DNA of 64,000 nt, from assembly GCA_026989355.1 (NCBI GenBank), contig JALSJM010000016.1, positions 62,001-126,000 on the forward strand, written 5' to 3'. Each line of letters begins with the position of its first letter. Positions within the stretch are counted from its first letter, which is position 1. This document shows, piece by piece, positions 31,456-40,797 of this stretch. The DNA is from Paracoccaceae bacterium. GTDB taxonomy: Bacteria; Pseudomonadota; Alphaproteobacteria; Rhodobacterales; Rhodobacteraceae. Below the pieces are notes generated by a model. That model saw nothing but the letters and a program-made list of their open reading frames with translations, was not told where the DNA came from and did not search any database. A program made the translations under genes and the position numbers.

Positions 31456-33414
31456 ATGGCCAGCATCACCCTTACCTTCCCCGATGGCAGCAAGCGCGAA
31501 TTCCCGAAGGGGATCACCCCCGCCGAAGTGGCCGCGGGAATATCGAAAAGCCTTGGCAAGAAGGCAATCTCGGCCATGGTCAACGGCCGGCACTGGGATC
31601 TTCAGTGGCCGATCGGGGAAGACGCCACCATCGCCATCAACACCATGAAGGACGAGGCCCCCGCGCTGGAGCTGATCCGCCACGACGCCGCCCATATCAT
31701 GGCCCGCGCCGTGCAGGAACTGTGGCCCGACACGAAGGTGACCATCGGCCCGGTGATCGAACACGGCTGGTATTACGATTTCGATCGCGAAGAAGCCTTC
31801 ACCCCCGAGGATCTGGGGCTGATCGAAAGGAAGATGAAGGAGATCATCAATCTGCGCGATCCGGTGCGCACCGAGGTATGGGATCGCCAGCGGGCCATCG
31901 AATTCTATCGCCAGAATGGCGAACCCTACAAGGTGGAACTTGTCGAGGCGATTCCCGAGGGTGAACCGATCCGCATGTACTGGCATGGCCACTGGCAGGA
32001 TCTCTGCCGGGGCCCGCATCTGCAGCACACCGGTCAGGTTCCCGCCGACGCCTTTCGCCTGATGAACATCGCCGGTGCCTACTGGCGCGGAGATTCAAGC
32101 CGCCCCATGCTGCAGCGCATCTATGGCGTGGCCTTCCGCAACAAGGAAGAACTGCGCAAGCATCTCAACATGCTGGAAGAGGCCGCCAGGCGCGACCACC
32201 GCAAGCTTGGGCGCGAAATGGATCTGTTCCACATGCAGGAAGAAGCCCCCGGCCAGGTGTTCTGGCATGCCAACGGCTGGAAGATCTTCACCACCCTCCA
32301 GGATTACATGCGCCGCATGCAGGAAAGGGGCGGCTATGTCGAGGTGAACACCCCCCAGGTGGTTGACCGCAAGCTGTGGGAGCAATCCGGGCACTGGGAA
32401 AAGTTCCGCGAGAACATGTTCATCGTCGAGGTCGAGGAAGAACACGCACGCGAAAAGGCGGTGAACGCGCTGAAGCCGATGAACTGCCCCTGCCATGTGC
32501 AGATCTACAACCAGGGCCTCAAATCCTATCGCGATCTGCCGCTCAGGATGGCCGAGTTCGGCTCGTGCAACCGCTACGAGCCCTCGGGCGCGCTGCATGG
32601 CATCATGCGCGTGCGCGGCTTTACCCAGGACGATGCGCACATCTTCTGCACCGAAGACCAGATCGAGGAAGAAACCCGCCGCTTCATCGAATTCCTCGCC
32701 CGGATCTACAAGGATCTCGGCTTCGAAAGCTTCAAGGTGAAATTCGCCGACCGGCCGGAAAAGCGCGCCGGATCGGATGCCGTGTGGGACAAGGCCGAGG
32801 AGGCCCTGAAAACCGCCACCAGGGCCGCCGGCTGCGACTATGAACTCAACCCCGGTGAAGGCGCCTTCTATGGCCCCAAGCTTGAATTCGTGCTGACCGA
32901 CGCCATCGGTCGTGACTGGCAATGCGGCACCCATCAGGTGGATTTCGTGCTGCCCGAACGGCTTGACGCCACCTATGTGGGCGAAGACGGCGCAAGGCAC
33001 CGCCCCGTCATGCTGCACCGCGCGGTGCTGGGCAGCTTCGAGCGCTTCATCGGCATCCTGATCGAAAGCTTCGCCGGCAAGCTGCCGCTGTGGCTGGCCC
33101 CGCGCCAGGTGGTGGTGGCCACGATCGTTTCGGATGCCGACGACTACGCGCACGAGGTGGTGGAAAGGCTGAAGGCCGCCGGCATCCGCGCCGCAGCCGA
33201 CATCCGCAACGAGAAGATCAACTACAAGGTGCGCGAACATTCACTGGCCAAAGTGCCGGTGATCCTTGCCGTGGGCATGCAGGAAGTCGGGGACCGCTCC
33301 GTATCCATGCGCCGCCTCGGCAGCCGTCAGAGTGCGGTGTTGCCACTTGAACAGGTGGCACGCGATCTGGCCAAGGAAGCCATGCCCCCCGATCTGCGGC
33401 GCGAACGGAGCTGA
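31456..33414 (+). CDS. thrS: Threonine--tRNA ligase
   Basis: A 652-residue class II synthetase. A TGS domain at residues 1-62 ([17 protein letters not shown]), an N-terminal editing domain with [19 protein letters not shown], the catalytic core with zinc ligands (MNCPCH and [10 protein letters not shown] region), and the anticodon-binding C terminus ([19 protein letters not shown]) are all intact. The GAGGAG ribosome site precedes ATG 31456. No attenuation or T-box structure was noticed. Confidence 0.97.
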   Translation: MASITLTFPDGSKREFPKGITPAEVAAGISKSLGKKAISAMVNGRHWDLQWPIGEDATIAINTMKDEAPALELIRHDAAHIMARAVQELWPDTKVTIGPVIEHGWYYDFDREEAFTPEDLGLIERKMKEIINLRDPVRTEVWDRQRAIEFYRQNGEPYKVELVEAIPEGEPIRMYWHGHWQDLCRGPHLQHTGQVPADAFRLMNIAGAYWRGDSSRPMLQRIYGVAFRNKEELRKHLNMLEEAARRDHRKLGREMDLFHMQEEAPGQVFWHANGWKIFTTLQDYMRRMQERGGYVEVNTPQVVDRKLWEQSGHWEKFRENMFIVEVEEEHAREKAVNALKPMNCPCHVQIYNQGLKSYRDLPLRMAEFGSCNRYEPSGALHGIMRVRGFTQDDAHIFCTEDQIEEETRRFIEFLARIYKDLGFESFKVKFADRPEKRAGSDAVWDKAEEALKTATRAAGCDYELNPGEGAFYGPKLEFVLTDAIGRDWQCGTHQVDFVLPERLDATYVGEDGARHRPVMLHRAVLGSFERFIGILIESFAGKLPLWLAPRQVVVATIVSDADDYAHEVVERLKAAGIRAAADIRNEKINYKVREHSLAKVPVILAVGMQEVGDRSVSMRRLGSRQSAVLPLEQVARDLAKEAMPPDLRRERS

Positions 33415-33616
33415 GACGCCCGGCCTGCTGTCACGTTCAACGGCCGGAAAGCCCGGAAAGGCACCCACTGCCCGATCCCGGTGACCGGCCTTTGCGCGGA
33501 AGGTCGCTCCCGCCCGCACCATTTTCTGCTGGCACCGGCCTGTGGCCCCGTTTCCGGGCCGCTTTCCGGCTCACGGCCGGTAATAGCCCCGTGATGCACA
33601 GTCTTGTGAATAGTCA

Positions 33617-33644
33617 GTGAACACCCCGGTTTCATAGCGTTCAC
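33617..33644. promoter_or_regulatory. Spaced inverted repeat upstream of bufA1
   Basis: GTGAAC (33617-33622) and GTTCAC (33639-33644) form a perfect inverted repeat, with centres 22 bases apart (two helical turns), 49 bases before the bufA1 start. A related TGTGAA box lies at 33605-33610. It is the only obvious symmetric element in the 278-base gap behind thrS and is a candidate operator for metal-dependent control. In Caulobacter, bufferin genes are controlled by an ECF sigma factor; no clear ECF motif was identified here. Confidence 0.35.
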
Positions 33645-33692
33645 GGGCGCACAGGCGCATGTCTGAAACCGAAAGAAAAAGGAACGAAACAG

Positions 33693-33980
33693 ATGTCGAA
33701 TCATGTGAAAGCCCTGGCCGTGGCCGGCGCCGTGGCTGCTGCAGTCGCAAGCACTGCTGCCCCGGCCCAGGCCGCCGGCAAGGAAAAATGCTATGGCGTC
33801 GCGCTTGCCGGCGAGAACGACTGCAAGGCAGGCCCCGGCACCACCTGTGCCGGCACCTCGACGGTGGATTACCAGGGCAATGCCTTCAAACTGGTGCCCG
33901 CCGGCACCTGCGAAAGCATGGAGCTTCCGGGCAACCGGAAGGGTTCGCTTACCGAACTTGAGCGAGACATCCCCTCCTGA
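33693..33980 (+). CDS. bufA1: Bufferin precursor peptide BufA1 (DUF2282)
   Basis: A 95-residue exported precursor. The signal peptide spans residues 1-28 (AAPAQA/AG). The mature part holds four cysteines, C33, C44, C52 and C73, in the DUF2282 pattern [18 protein letters not shown] and GTC. Established knowledge: DUF2282 proteins (bufferins) are modified on cysteines to thiooxazoles by a DUF692/MNIO enzyme before export and bind copper in the periplasm. The first gene of bufA1-B1-C1-D, with a ribosome site AAAGGAAC just ahead. The 20 residues after C73 are a charged tail of unknown use. Confidence 0.9.
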   Translation: MSNHVKALAVAGAVAAAVASTAAPAQAAGKEKCYGVALAGENDCKAGPGTTCAGTSTVDYQGNAFKLVPAGTCESMELPGNRKGSLTELERDIPS

Positions 33981-34067
33981 CGCAAGCAATGCCCCTGCCG
34001 CATGCCGGCGGGGGCAACCGCCGCACCCGTCCGGCTTCTTCCACCCTTTCGCAGGAAAGGTCCTGTC

Positions 34068-34928
34068 ATGCTCGATATCACGAAACATCCCGCTCCGGGC
34101 CTGCCCGACAGCCCCGGCGTCGGCTACAAACCCCAGCATTATGCCGACATCATGGCCGATCCCGGGCCCGTCGGCTGGCTTGAAATCCATGCCGAAAACT
34201 ACATGGGAGATGGCGGCCGGCCGCTCGCCCAGCTGCATCATCTGGCCGAACGCTTTCCGATCTCGGTGCACGGGGTGGGGCTTTCGATCGGCGGAGAAGG
34301 CCCGCTCGACAAGGCACATCTGGCCCGGCTGCGCCACCTGTGCGACTGGCTGAAACCCGCCTCGTTTTCCGAACACCTAGCGTGGTCCACCCATGAAAGC
34401 GCCTATCTGAACGACCTGATCGCCCTGCCCTATACCCGAGCCACGCTGACCCGCGTCAGCGACCACATCTCCGAGGTACAGGATGTGCTGGGGCGGCAGA
34501 TGCTGCTGGAGAACCCGTCATCCTATCTGGCCTTCGCCGAATCCACGATGAGCGAAACCGATTTCCTGGCCGAGGTGGTGCAGCGCACGGGCTGCGGGCT
34601 GCTGCTTGACGTGAACAACGTATTCGTTTCGGCCACCAACCTTGCCACCGGCCCGCAGGACTATATCGACGCCTTTCCGCTTGAACATGTGGGCGAATTC
34701 CATCTTGGCGGCCATGACGAGGATCACGACGACACCGGCGCGCCGCTGCTGATCGACAGCCACGGCTGCGAGACTGCCGATCCGGTCTGGGCGCTGCTCG
34801 ACTACACGCTGGCACGATCGGGCCCCCGGCCCACCCTGATCGAATGGGACAACAACGTGCCCGAATGGCCCGTTCTCGCTGCCGAAGCCGCCCGCGCGGC
34901 ATCACGTCTGGCAAGGGTCGCGGCATGA
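34068..34928 (+). CDS. bufB1: Multinuclear iron-dependent oxidative enzyme BufB1 (DUF692, MNIO)
   Basis: A 286-residue cytosolic TIM-barrel enzyme that should oxidise cysteines of BufA1. Candidate metal ligands of the DUF692 family can be read: H69 in SVHG, H103 in SEHLAW, E148 and N149 in LENPSSYL, D181/N183 in [13 protein letters not shown]212 in EFHLGGH, H216 and D230/H232 in IDSHG, and E259 in LIEWD. ATG 34068 has a clear ribosome site (GGAAAGG). It overlaps bufC1 by ATGA. The closest known relatives are the MNIO enzymes of bufferin and methanobactin pathways (MbnB). Confidence 0.92.
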   Translation: MLDITKHPAPGLPDSPGVGYKPQHYADIMADPGPVGWLEIHAENYMGDGGRPLAQLHHLAERFPISVHGVGLSIGGEGPLDKAHLARLRHLCDWLKPASFSEHLAWSTHESAYLNDLIALPYTRATLTRVSDHISEVQDVLGRQMLLENPSSYLAFAESTMSETDFLAEVVQRTGCGLLLDVNNVFVSATNLATGPQDYIDAFPLEHVGEFHLGGHDEDHDDTGAPLLIDSHGCETADPVWALLDYTLARSGPRPTLIEWDNNVPEWPVLAAEAARAASRLARVAA

Positions 34929-35719
34929 GCCACGCCCACGATCAGGCACGGTTCGCCACAGCGATCCTTGACCCGGAGGTGCCGCCGCCCGCAGGGCTTG
35001 CGGCCCCCGATGGCCGTCCGGCCGGCAAGCGTTTCGATGTTTACCGCAACAATGTGATCGTCAGCCTGAGCGAAGCGCTCAAGGCCGGTTTCCCGGTAAT
35101 CTGCCGACTGGTCGGCGATGAATTCTTTCAGGCGATGGCCGGTATATATGTGCGCGCGCACTTGCCGAAATCACCCATAATGTCCCAGTTCGGGGGTGAA
35201 TTTCCGGGGTTTCTTGCAGAATTCGAACCTGTTGCCCAGCTTCCCTATCTGCCCGACATCGCCCGCCTCGAACTGGCGCTGCGCCAGTCGTATCACGCTG
35301 CCGACGCCCCTCCGCTTGCCCCCGAAACACTGCAGGCGCTGCCCCCCGAAACCCTGCTGTCGGCACGTTTTGCCTTTGCCCCGGCCATGCGGCTGCTCCG
35401 CTCGGAATGGCCGGTTCACGCAATCTGGCAGGCCAATGCGCAAGGCGGGCCGGCCGGCAGCGCCGGGCAGCAGGACGGAACCGGCAAGCCCTCCGGCCCC
35501 GAGGATGTTCTGATCTGTCGCCCCGGCTTCGACCCCGAACCCCGGCTGCTTCCGGCAGGCGGCGCCGCCTTCATCACCGCCGCCCTGGCCGGGAACCCGC
35601 TGGAAGCGGCCCTGGACAAGGCCACGCAGGAGGCCGGTGCCTTCGATCTTGCCGCCACGCTCGGCCTTCTTCTGGCCGGCGGCTGCCTGACCAGGATCAT
35701 CATCAAGGAAACGCAATGA
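34925..35719 (+). CDS. bufC1: DUF2063 partner protein BufC1
   Basis: A 264-residue protein. The N-terminal DUF2063 domain carries the typical [22 protein letters not shown] and [18 protein letters not shown] segments and [16 protein letters not shown]; the C-terminal part continues into a less conserved domain. DUF2063 proteins bind the precursor and present it to the MNIO enzyme (as MbnC does). Its ATG overlaps the bufB1 stop and its TGA overlaps the next ATG, so all three are coupled. It has no signal peptide, so it acts in the cytoplasm. Confidence 0.9.
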   Translation: MSHAHDQARFATAILDPEVPPPAGLAAPDGRPAGKRFDVYRNNVIVSLSEALKAGFPVICRLVGDEFFQAMAGIYVRAHLPKSPIMSQFGGEFPGFLAEFEPVAQLPYLPDIARLELALRQSYHAADAPPLAPETLQALPPETLLSARFAFAPAMRLLRSEWPVHAIWQANAQGGPAGSAGQQDGTGKPSGPEDVLICRPGFDPEPRLLPAGGAAFITAALAGNPLEAALDKATQEAGAFDLAATLGLLLAGGCLTRIIIKETQ

Positions 35720-36285
35720 AACATCTGATCACCCTGCACGATGCCTTTTTCGGCACCCTTTCGCGCGCCCTCGCCCCGTGGTTCCTGCCAACCCTGGCAC
35801 GCTTCACCTTTGCCGCCACGCTGCTGATCTATTTCTGGAATTCGGCGCGCCTCAAGCTTGGCGAAGGGCTCGGCGGCCTCTTTCGCCCCTCGGGCGGCGC
35901 CTATGCACAGATCTTTCCCCGCGCATTCGAGAATGCCGGATATGACGAAAGCGCGCTGTCGTTCTGGCACTGGGCGGTAACACTGCTGGGCACCTGGGCC
36001 GAATTCATCCTGCCCGCATTGCTGGTGCTGGGGCTGCTGACGCGCCTGGCGGCGCTCGGGATGATCGGTTTCGTCATCGTCCAGACCCTGACCGATCTCT
36101 ATGGGCACGGGGTCATCGATGCCCCTGAAACGCTTGGCGCATGGTTCGACCGGCTGCCCGACGCGGCAATCCTCGATCAGCGGCTGCTGTGGATCACGAT
36201 TCTGGCAATTCCGCTACTGCAGGGCGCCGGCCCGCTTTCGCTTGACCGGCTGCTGAAATACAGAAGCGCACGGCCGCCATCATGA
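35716..36285 (+). CDS. bufD: DoxX family membrane protein BufD
   Basis: A 189-residue membrane protein with four hydrophobic helices and the DoxX pattern (FTFAATLLIYFWNSARLK, AEFILPALLVLGLLTRLAALGMIGF). DoxX-type proteins are the usual last gene of bufferin operons and may help handle redox or metal at the membrane; the exact role is not established. It is translationally coupled to bufC1 (ATGA overlap). The operon ends here, since gdhA is convergent. Confidence 0.85.
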   Translation: MKHLITLHDAFFGTLSRALAPWFLPTLARFTFAATLLIYFWNSARLKLGEGLGGLFRPSGGAYAQIFPRAFENAGYDESALSFWHWAVTLLGTWAEFILPALLVLGLLTRLAALGMIGFVIVQTLTDLYGHGVIDAPETLGAWFDRLPDAAILDQRLLWITILAIPLLQGAGPLSLDRLLKYRSARPPS

Positions 36286-36382
36286 TGCTATCCCCGCAGC
36301 ATGCCGTCCCCGCAGCGGAGCCGGGCCGGGAACCGAGGCGGAAGAACCGCACAGGTGCCCCCTTCTTCCCCGCCCTGCCCCG

Positions 36383-37813
36383 CTAGAGCCCCTTCGAGCG
36401 ATAGCTTCTGGCCACCCGTTCGATTGATACCACATAGGCCGCAACCCGCAGGTCATGCACATCGTCGCGCCCGTGCCAGACCTCGCGCATGGCGCCATAG
36501 GCGGCACGCATGGTATCGTCCAGCCCCGAGCGGACCAGTTCCAGTTCGTCGGCCCCACGCAGGTATTTCTGCTTGAAATCCGGGGTCATGGACCAGGCAT
36601 CGCCCAGATAGCGGTCAAGCCGTTCCAGTTCGTCGATCAGCAGCCTGTAGCGGGCTTCCTCCTGGCGGCGCTGCAGGCGGCCGAAGCGCATGTGACTGAG
36701 GTTCTTCACCCATTCGAAATAGGAAACCGTCACACCGCCGGCATTGGCATAGAGATCGGGAATGATCACCGTGCCCTTCTGGCGCAGAATCTCGTCGGCC
36801 CCGGCCGTTACGGGGCCGTTGGCGGCCTCGATGATCAGCGGGGCCCTGATCCGTCTTGCATTGCCAAGGTTGATCACCCCTTCCAGCGCTGCCGGGATCA
36901 GGATGTCGCATTCCGCCTCGAGCAGGCCGGCGCCATCTTCGGTGAAATGGGTATCGGCATAGCCCTTTATGGTGCCGTGTTTCTGCATCCAGGCGTGAAT
37001 CCGTTCGATATTCACGCCTTCCGGATCAAGGATGCCTCCGTCGCGCTCGATCACTCCGATGATCCTTGCACCGTCTTCCTCCGACAGGAACTTTGCCGCA
37101 TGATATCCCACGTTTCCAAGCCCCTGCACGATGATCCGCTTGCCGTCGAGATCGCCGGAAAGGCCGGCTTTCCGCTTGTCCTCTTCATGGCGGAAGAATT
37201 CCCGCAGGGCATATTGCACCCCGCGCCCCGTGGCCTCGACCCGCCCGAAGATGCCGCCCGAATCGAGCGGCTTGCCGGTAACGCAGGCACGGGCATTGAT
37301 GTCGGTCGTGTGCATGCGCGCATACTGATCGGCGATCCAGGCCATCTCGCGCTCGCCGGTGCCCATGTCGGGGGCGGGCACGTTCTGGGCCGGATGGATG
37401 AGATCGCGTTTCACCAGTTCATAGGCAAAGCGGCGGGTGATCCGCTCGAGCTCGTGCTCGTCCCACGCGCGGGGATCAATGCACAGCCCGCCTTTCGCAC
37501 CGCCAAAGGGCGTTTCGACCAGCGCGCATTTGTATGTCATGAGCGCGGCCAGCGCCTCGACCTCGTTCTGGTTGACACTGGTGGCATAGCGGATACCGCC
37601 CTTGACGGGCTCCATGTGCTCGGAATGCACCGAACGATAGCCGGTGAAAGTGTGCATCTTGCCCCTGAGCCGCACCCCGAAGCGCACGATATAGGTTGCA
37701 TTGCAGACGCGGATCTTTTCCTCGAGCCCCGGCGAAAGATCCATGAGCGCCACCGCGCGGTTGAACATCAGATTGACGGATTCCCGGAAGCCGGGTTCCT
37801 TGCGAACGGTCAT
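36383..37813 (-). CDS. gdhA: Glu/Leu/Phe/Val dehydrogenase (NAD(P)-dependent glutamate dehydrogenase)
   Basis: A 476-residue hexameric-type dehydrogenase. It shows the substrate region PVKGGIRYA and the catalytic lysine motif GGAKGG (ETPFGGAKGGLCIDP), and the Rossmann motif GLGNVGYHAAKF. The start at 37813 (MTVRKEP) has an excellent ribosome site (GAGGAGAG). It interconverts glutamate with 2-oxoglutarate and ammonium. Cofactor preference cannot be fixed by eye. It is convergent with the buf operon and divergent from the Tad-like triplet. Confidence 0.92.
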   Translation of the reverse strand: MTVRKEPGFRESVNLMFNRAVALMDLSPGLEEKIRVCNATYIVRFGVRLRGKMHTFTGYRSVHSEHMEPVKGGIRYATSVNQNEVEALAALMTYKCALVETPFGGAKGGLCIDPRAWDEHELERITRRFAYELVKRDLIHPAQNVPAPDMGTGEREMAWIADQYARMHTTDINARACVTGKPLDSGGIFGRVEATGRGVQYALREFFRHEEDKRKAGLSGDLDGKRIIVQGLGNVGYHAAKFLSEEDGARIIGVIERDGGILDPEGVNIERIHAWMQKHGTIKGYADTHFTEDGAGLLEAECDILIPAALEGVINLGNARRIRAPLIIEAANGPVTAGADEILRQKGTVIIPDLYANAGGVTVSYFEWVKNLSHMRFGRLQRRQEEARYRLLIDELERLDRYLGDAWSMTPDFKQKYLRGADELELVRSGLDDTMRAAYGAMREVWHGRDDVHDLRVAAYVVSIERVARSYRSKGL

Positions 37814-38140
37814 TGTTCTCTCCTCGAGTGCGTCGGAATCACGCATCATGCAGGAAAGATCCTAGGCCCGTATGGTTAACGATGCATCCCGATTCTTGGT
37901 GATTCCGGTATTTTCCACCCCCCGCCGGGCGCATCTTGCAAAAACAGTTCCCGGGCCAGCCAGAAACCGTTTCCAGATTGCAAACAGTTTGCCCTTGAAT
38001 GCCGACCCCCTGCGACCGGAATCGCTTTTTTCTGGCCTCATGCCCCATTTTTGCCATATCAACCCGTATATATGCAGTCTGCATCAGTTGCGCGAACTGC
38101 AGATGGTGGGGATAACGCCATCGAAGGGAAAGGGCGAGTT
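37814..38140. other. AT-rich intergenic region with four short palindromes
   Basis: This 327-base divergent gap separates gdhA from the TadG-like gene. It is markedly richer in A+T than its neighbours and holds GAAACcGTTTC (37963-37973), GCAAACaGTTTGC (37980-37992), ATGCAGtCTGCAT (38072-38084) and CAGTT-gcgcg-AACTG (38085-38099). The first two share AAAC-N-GTTT with centres 18 bases apart, and the last two are adjacent. I see no gene. Confidence 0.5.
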
Positions 38141-39604
38141 ATGAATTTGTTTGGCTTCGGCACGTATGCCGGATTGAAAACCAGTGATGAGAAGGCGCGT
38201 CAGACGCGCTCGCTTTTTACCGAAGCACTGCGGCAGGCACGCCGTTTCCGCAAGGAGGAAGACGGCGTTCTGATCATCTTTGCGCTGTTCATCTTCGTGC
38301 TGATGCTGCTGATCGGCGGCATGGCGGTCGATTTCATGCGCTTCGAAACCACCCGGATGAAGATCCAGAACACGGTGGACCGCGCGGTGCTGGCGGCCGC
38401 ATCGCTCAACCAGACGCGTCCGCCCGCAGATGTCGTGCAGGACTATTTCGACAAGGCCGGCATGGGGGCCTTCCTGGATACGGTTACCGTGGACCAGAGC
38501 CTCAATCACCGCACAGTCACCGCCAAGGCGAATGCCACCATCAACACCTTCTTCCTGCACATGTCGGGGATCAATACCCTGACGGCCGTTACCGGCGGCA
38601 CCGCCGAAGAGCGGGTAAGCAATGTGGAAATCTCGCTGGTTCTGGATATCTCGGGCTCGATGGGAAGAGCCTCGAGCGCGACCGGCGGCCCGAAGATCGA
38701 CCTTCTGCGCGATGCCGCAGAGGATTTCGTCGATTCGGTTCTGAAGGATGATTCGAAGGACAAGATATCGCTCAGCCTCATCTCCTACAGTGCGCAGGTG
38801 AACGCCGGGCCCGACATCTTCAACCAGCTGAACGTGGTGGGCAGCTATATTCCGGATACGCATGACTACAGCCACTGCATCGAATTCGAGCCCAGCGATT
38901 TCAATGATACGGCGCTGGATCTTTCGAAAACCTACCGGCAGGGTCAGCACTTCTCGCCATACAGGTACTTCGATTCCGATGGCACCATCACCTATCCGAA
39001 CTGCCCGAAACGGGATCACGACCGCATCCTGGCCCTCAGCCAGGACAAGAGCGCCCTGAAAGACATCATTGATGATCTCGAGCCGGAAGCGAATACCGCC
39101 ATTCACATGGGCATGAAATGGGCCACCGCGCTTCTTGATCCCTCCACCCGTCCGATCGTGGACGGGCTGATCGGCATGAACAAGGTCGAGAATGTCTTCA
39201 GCGGCCGCCCCGTGGACTATGACGACAATGACACGATCAAGGTGATCGTTCTGATGACCGATGGCGAAAACGTCAACACCCTGCGCCTGAAATCGCGCTG
39301 GTATGACAACGTCGCGGATTATGATTTCTGGAACACCCGCAGGGTGCCGTGGAGCAGCAGGTATCTGTTCTACAAATACACCGCTCGGCAGGCCGATGCG
39401 ATGCTTGACAGCATCTGCAGTGCGGCCAAGGCCAAGGGGATCACGGTCTATACCGTCGGCTTCGAGGTGCAGAACCATGGCGCCAACGTGATGCGACAGT
39501 GCGCGACCTCGCCCAGCCATTTCTTCCGGGTGGAAGGGCTCGAAATCTCCGAAGCCTTCCAGGCGATCGCCAACCAGATCAATCGTCTGAGGCTGATCCA
39601 ATGA
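38141..39604 (+). CDS. TadG-like pilus assembly protein with VWA domain
   Basis: A 487-residue protein. After a basic N terminus comes a single hydrophobic helix (LIIFALFIFVLMLLIGGMAVDF, residues about 44-65) of the TadE/TadG prepilin-like type, then a VWA domain with MIDAS motif DISGS and MTDGEN. The rest faces the periplasm. TadG-like proteins belong to Flp/Tad pilus systems; no Tad ATPase or secretin is within this window, so the main cluster must be elsewhere if it exists. ATG 38141 has an AAGGG ribosome site. It overlaps the next gene. Confidence 0.85.
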   Translation: MNLFGFGTYAGLKTSDEKARQTRSLFTEALRQARRFRKEEDGVLIIFALFIFVLMLLIGGMAVDFMRFETTRMKIQNTVDRAVLAAASLNQTRPPADVVQDYFDKAGMGAFLDTVTVDQSLNHRTVTAKANATINTFFLHMSGINTLTAVTGGTAEERVSNVEISLVLDISGSMGRASSATGGPKIDLLRDAAEDFVDSVLKDDSKDKISLSLISYSAQVNAGPDIFNQLNVVGSYIPDTHDYSHCIEFEPSDFNDTALDLSKTYRQGQHFSPYRYFDSDGTITYPNCPKRDHDRILALSQDKSALKDIIDDLEPEANTAIHMGMKWATALLDPSTRPIVDGLIGMNKVENVFSGRPVDYDDNDTIKVIVLMTDGENVNTLRLKSRWYDNVADYDFWNTRRVPWSSRYLFYKYTARQADAMLDSICSAAKAKGITVYTVGFEVQNHGANVMRQCATSPSHFFRVEGLEISEAFQAIANQINRLRLIQ

Positions 39605-40158
39605 CACGGTTGCTGAGATTTCTTGCTCGGGGTCTGCGCGATTTCCGTCGCCGCGAAGACGGGAGTCTGACGGCGGAATTCGCAATCCTGTTCCCGGCGT
39701 TCATCATGATCTTCCTCTCGGCCTTCGAATCAGGGCTGTTGATGACGCGTCAGGTGATGCTCGAACATGCGGTGGATGTCTCGGTGCGCGATCTGCGTCT
39801 GGGCACCTGGCAGCCGGCCCCCACGCACGCCGAACTGAAGCAGCGGATCTGCGATACCGCGGGTATCATTCCGGACTGCATGAATTCGCTGCTGATCGAA
39901 CTGCGCGAGGTGGATCAGACAACCTGGGCACCGCTTGACACGACAGCCACCTGCATCGACCGCAGCCAGCCGATCGCGCCACAACTGCCGCCCAACTTCA
40001 GCGCCGGTACCGACAACGATCTGATGCTGGTGCGCGTCTGTGCAGCCTTCAAACCACTGTTTCCGATGTCGAACCTTGGCATGAAACTGGTCCGCACCCC
40101 GGCCGGCGATTATGCCCTGGTGGCGACAACAGCCTTTGTAAACGAGCCTTCGTCATGA
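39601..40158 (+). CDS. TadE-like pseudopilin-like protein (first copy)
   Basis: A 185-residue membrane protein. The N-terminal hydrophobic helix follows the charged segment RRREDGSLTAEFAILFPAFIMIFLSAFESG, with the E in TAEF at the usual TadE position. The remainder is a periplasmic domain with four cysteines. Its ATG overlaps the TadG-like stop (ATGA) and its stop overlaps the next start. Confidence 0.83.
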   Translation: MTRLLRFLARGLRDFRRREDGSLTAEFAILFPAFIMIFLSAFESGLLMTRQVMLEHAVDVSVRDLRLGTWQPAPTHAELKQRICDTAGIIPDCMNSLLIELREVDQTTWAPLDTTATCIDRSQPIAPQLPPNFSAGTDNDLMLVRVCAAFKPLFPMSNLGMKLVRTPAGDYALVATTAFVNEPSS

Positions 40159-40715
40159 AACAGGTAACCAGTCACATCATCGCCCGCATCCGCAGCTTCA
40201 GGAAAAATGCCGAGGGCAGCCTCTCGGTTGAAACGGTGCTGATCTTTCCGATCCTTCTGTGGGTCTATATCGCGATGTTCGTCTATTTCGACGTCTTTCG
40301 CGAGGAAAACACCAACCTGAAGGCCGCCTACACGGTCAGCGATCTTCTGTCGCGCAGGCTCGACGGGGTGGACGAGGCCTATATCGACGGCATGAACGAC
40401 ATCTTCGACTATCTCACCAATTCCACCGATCCCACCTGGATCAGGGTCAGCGTGATCAAGTGGGACGATCATAACGACGAATACAAGGTGGACTGGTCTT
40501 ACGCCACCAAGAGCAAGCCTCCACACACCGACACCACGATCAACACGCTTGCGCACAAGATCCCCGAACTGCCGGTTGGCGATTCCCTGATCGTTGTGGA
40601 AACGACCATGACCTACAAACCGATGTTCAACGCGGGTTTCGGAGAGCTGCAACTTGAAAACTTCGTGGTCACCCGGCCACGTTTTGCACCCCAGCTTGTC
40701 TGGATCGGCAGTTGA
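40155..40715 (+). CDS. TadE-like pseudopilin-like protein (second copy)
   Basis: A 186-residue relative of the preceding gene. The TadE-type N terminus is FRKNAEGSLSVETVLIFPIL, with E in SVET, followed by a membrane helix and a periplasmic domain that lacks the cysteines of the first copy. It ends the three-gene unit; a strong hairpin terminator follows within 50 bases. Confidence 0.83.
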   Translation: MKQVTSHIIARIRSFRKNAEGSLSVETVLIFPILLWVYIAMFVYFDVFREENTNLKAAYTVSDLLSRRLDGVDEAYIDGMNDIFDYLTNSTDPTWIRVSVIKWDDHNDEYKVDWSYATKSKPPHTDTTINTLAHKIPELPVGDSLIVVETTMTYKPMFNAGFGELQLENFVVTRPRFAPQLVWIGS

Positions 40716-40765
40716 AGCCATCAGACGGGGGCACCCCATGGCCCCCTCCGAGAATGCGAACACAC

Positions 40766-40797
40766 AGCGGCGGCCTGATCAGCCGCCGCTTTCATTT
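40766..40797. terminator. Intrinsic terminator between convergent genes
   Basis: A perfect 9-base stem, AGCGGCGGC (40766-40774) and GCCGCCGCT (40782-40790), with loop CTGATCA, then TTCATTT. It follows the TadE-like gene and overlaps the 3' end of the leftward gene, whose stop codon is in the loop, so it probably serves both strands. Confidence 0.7.
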
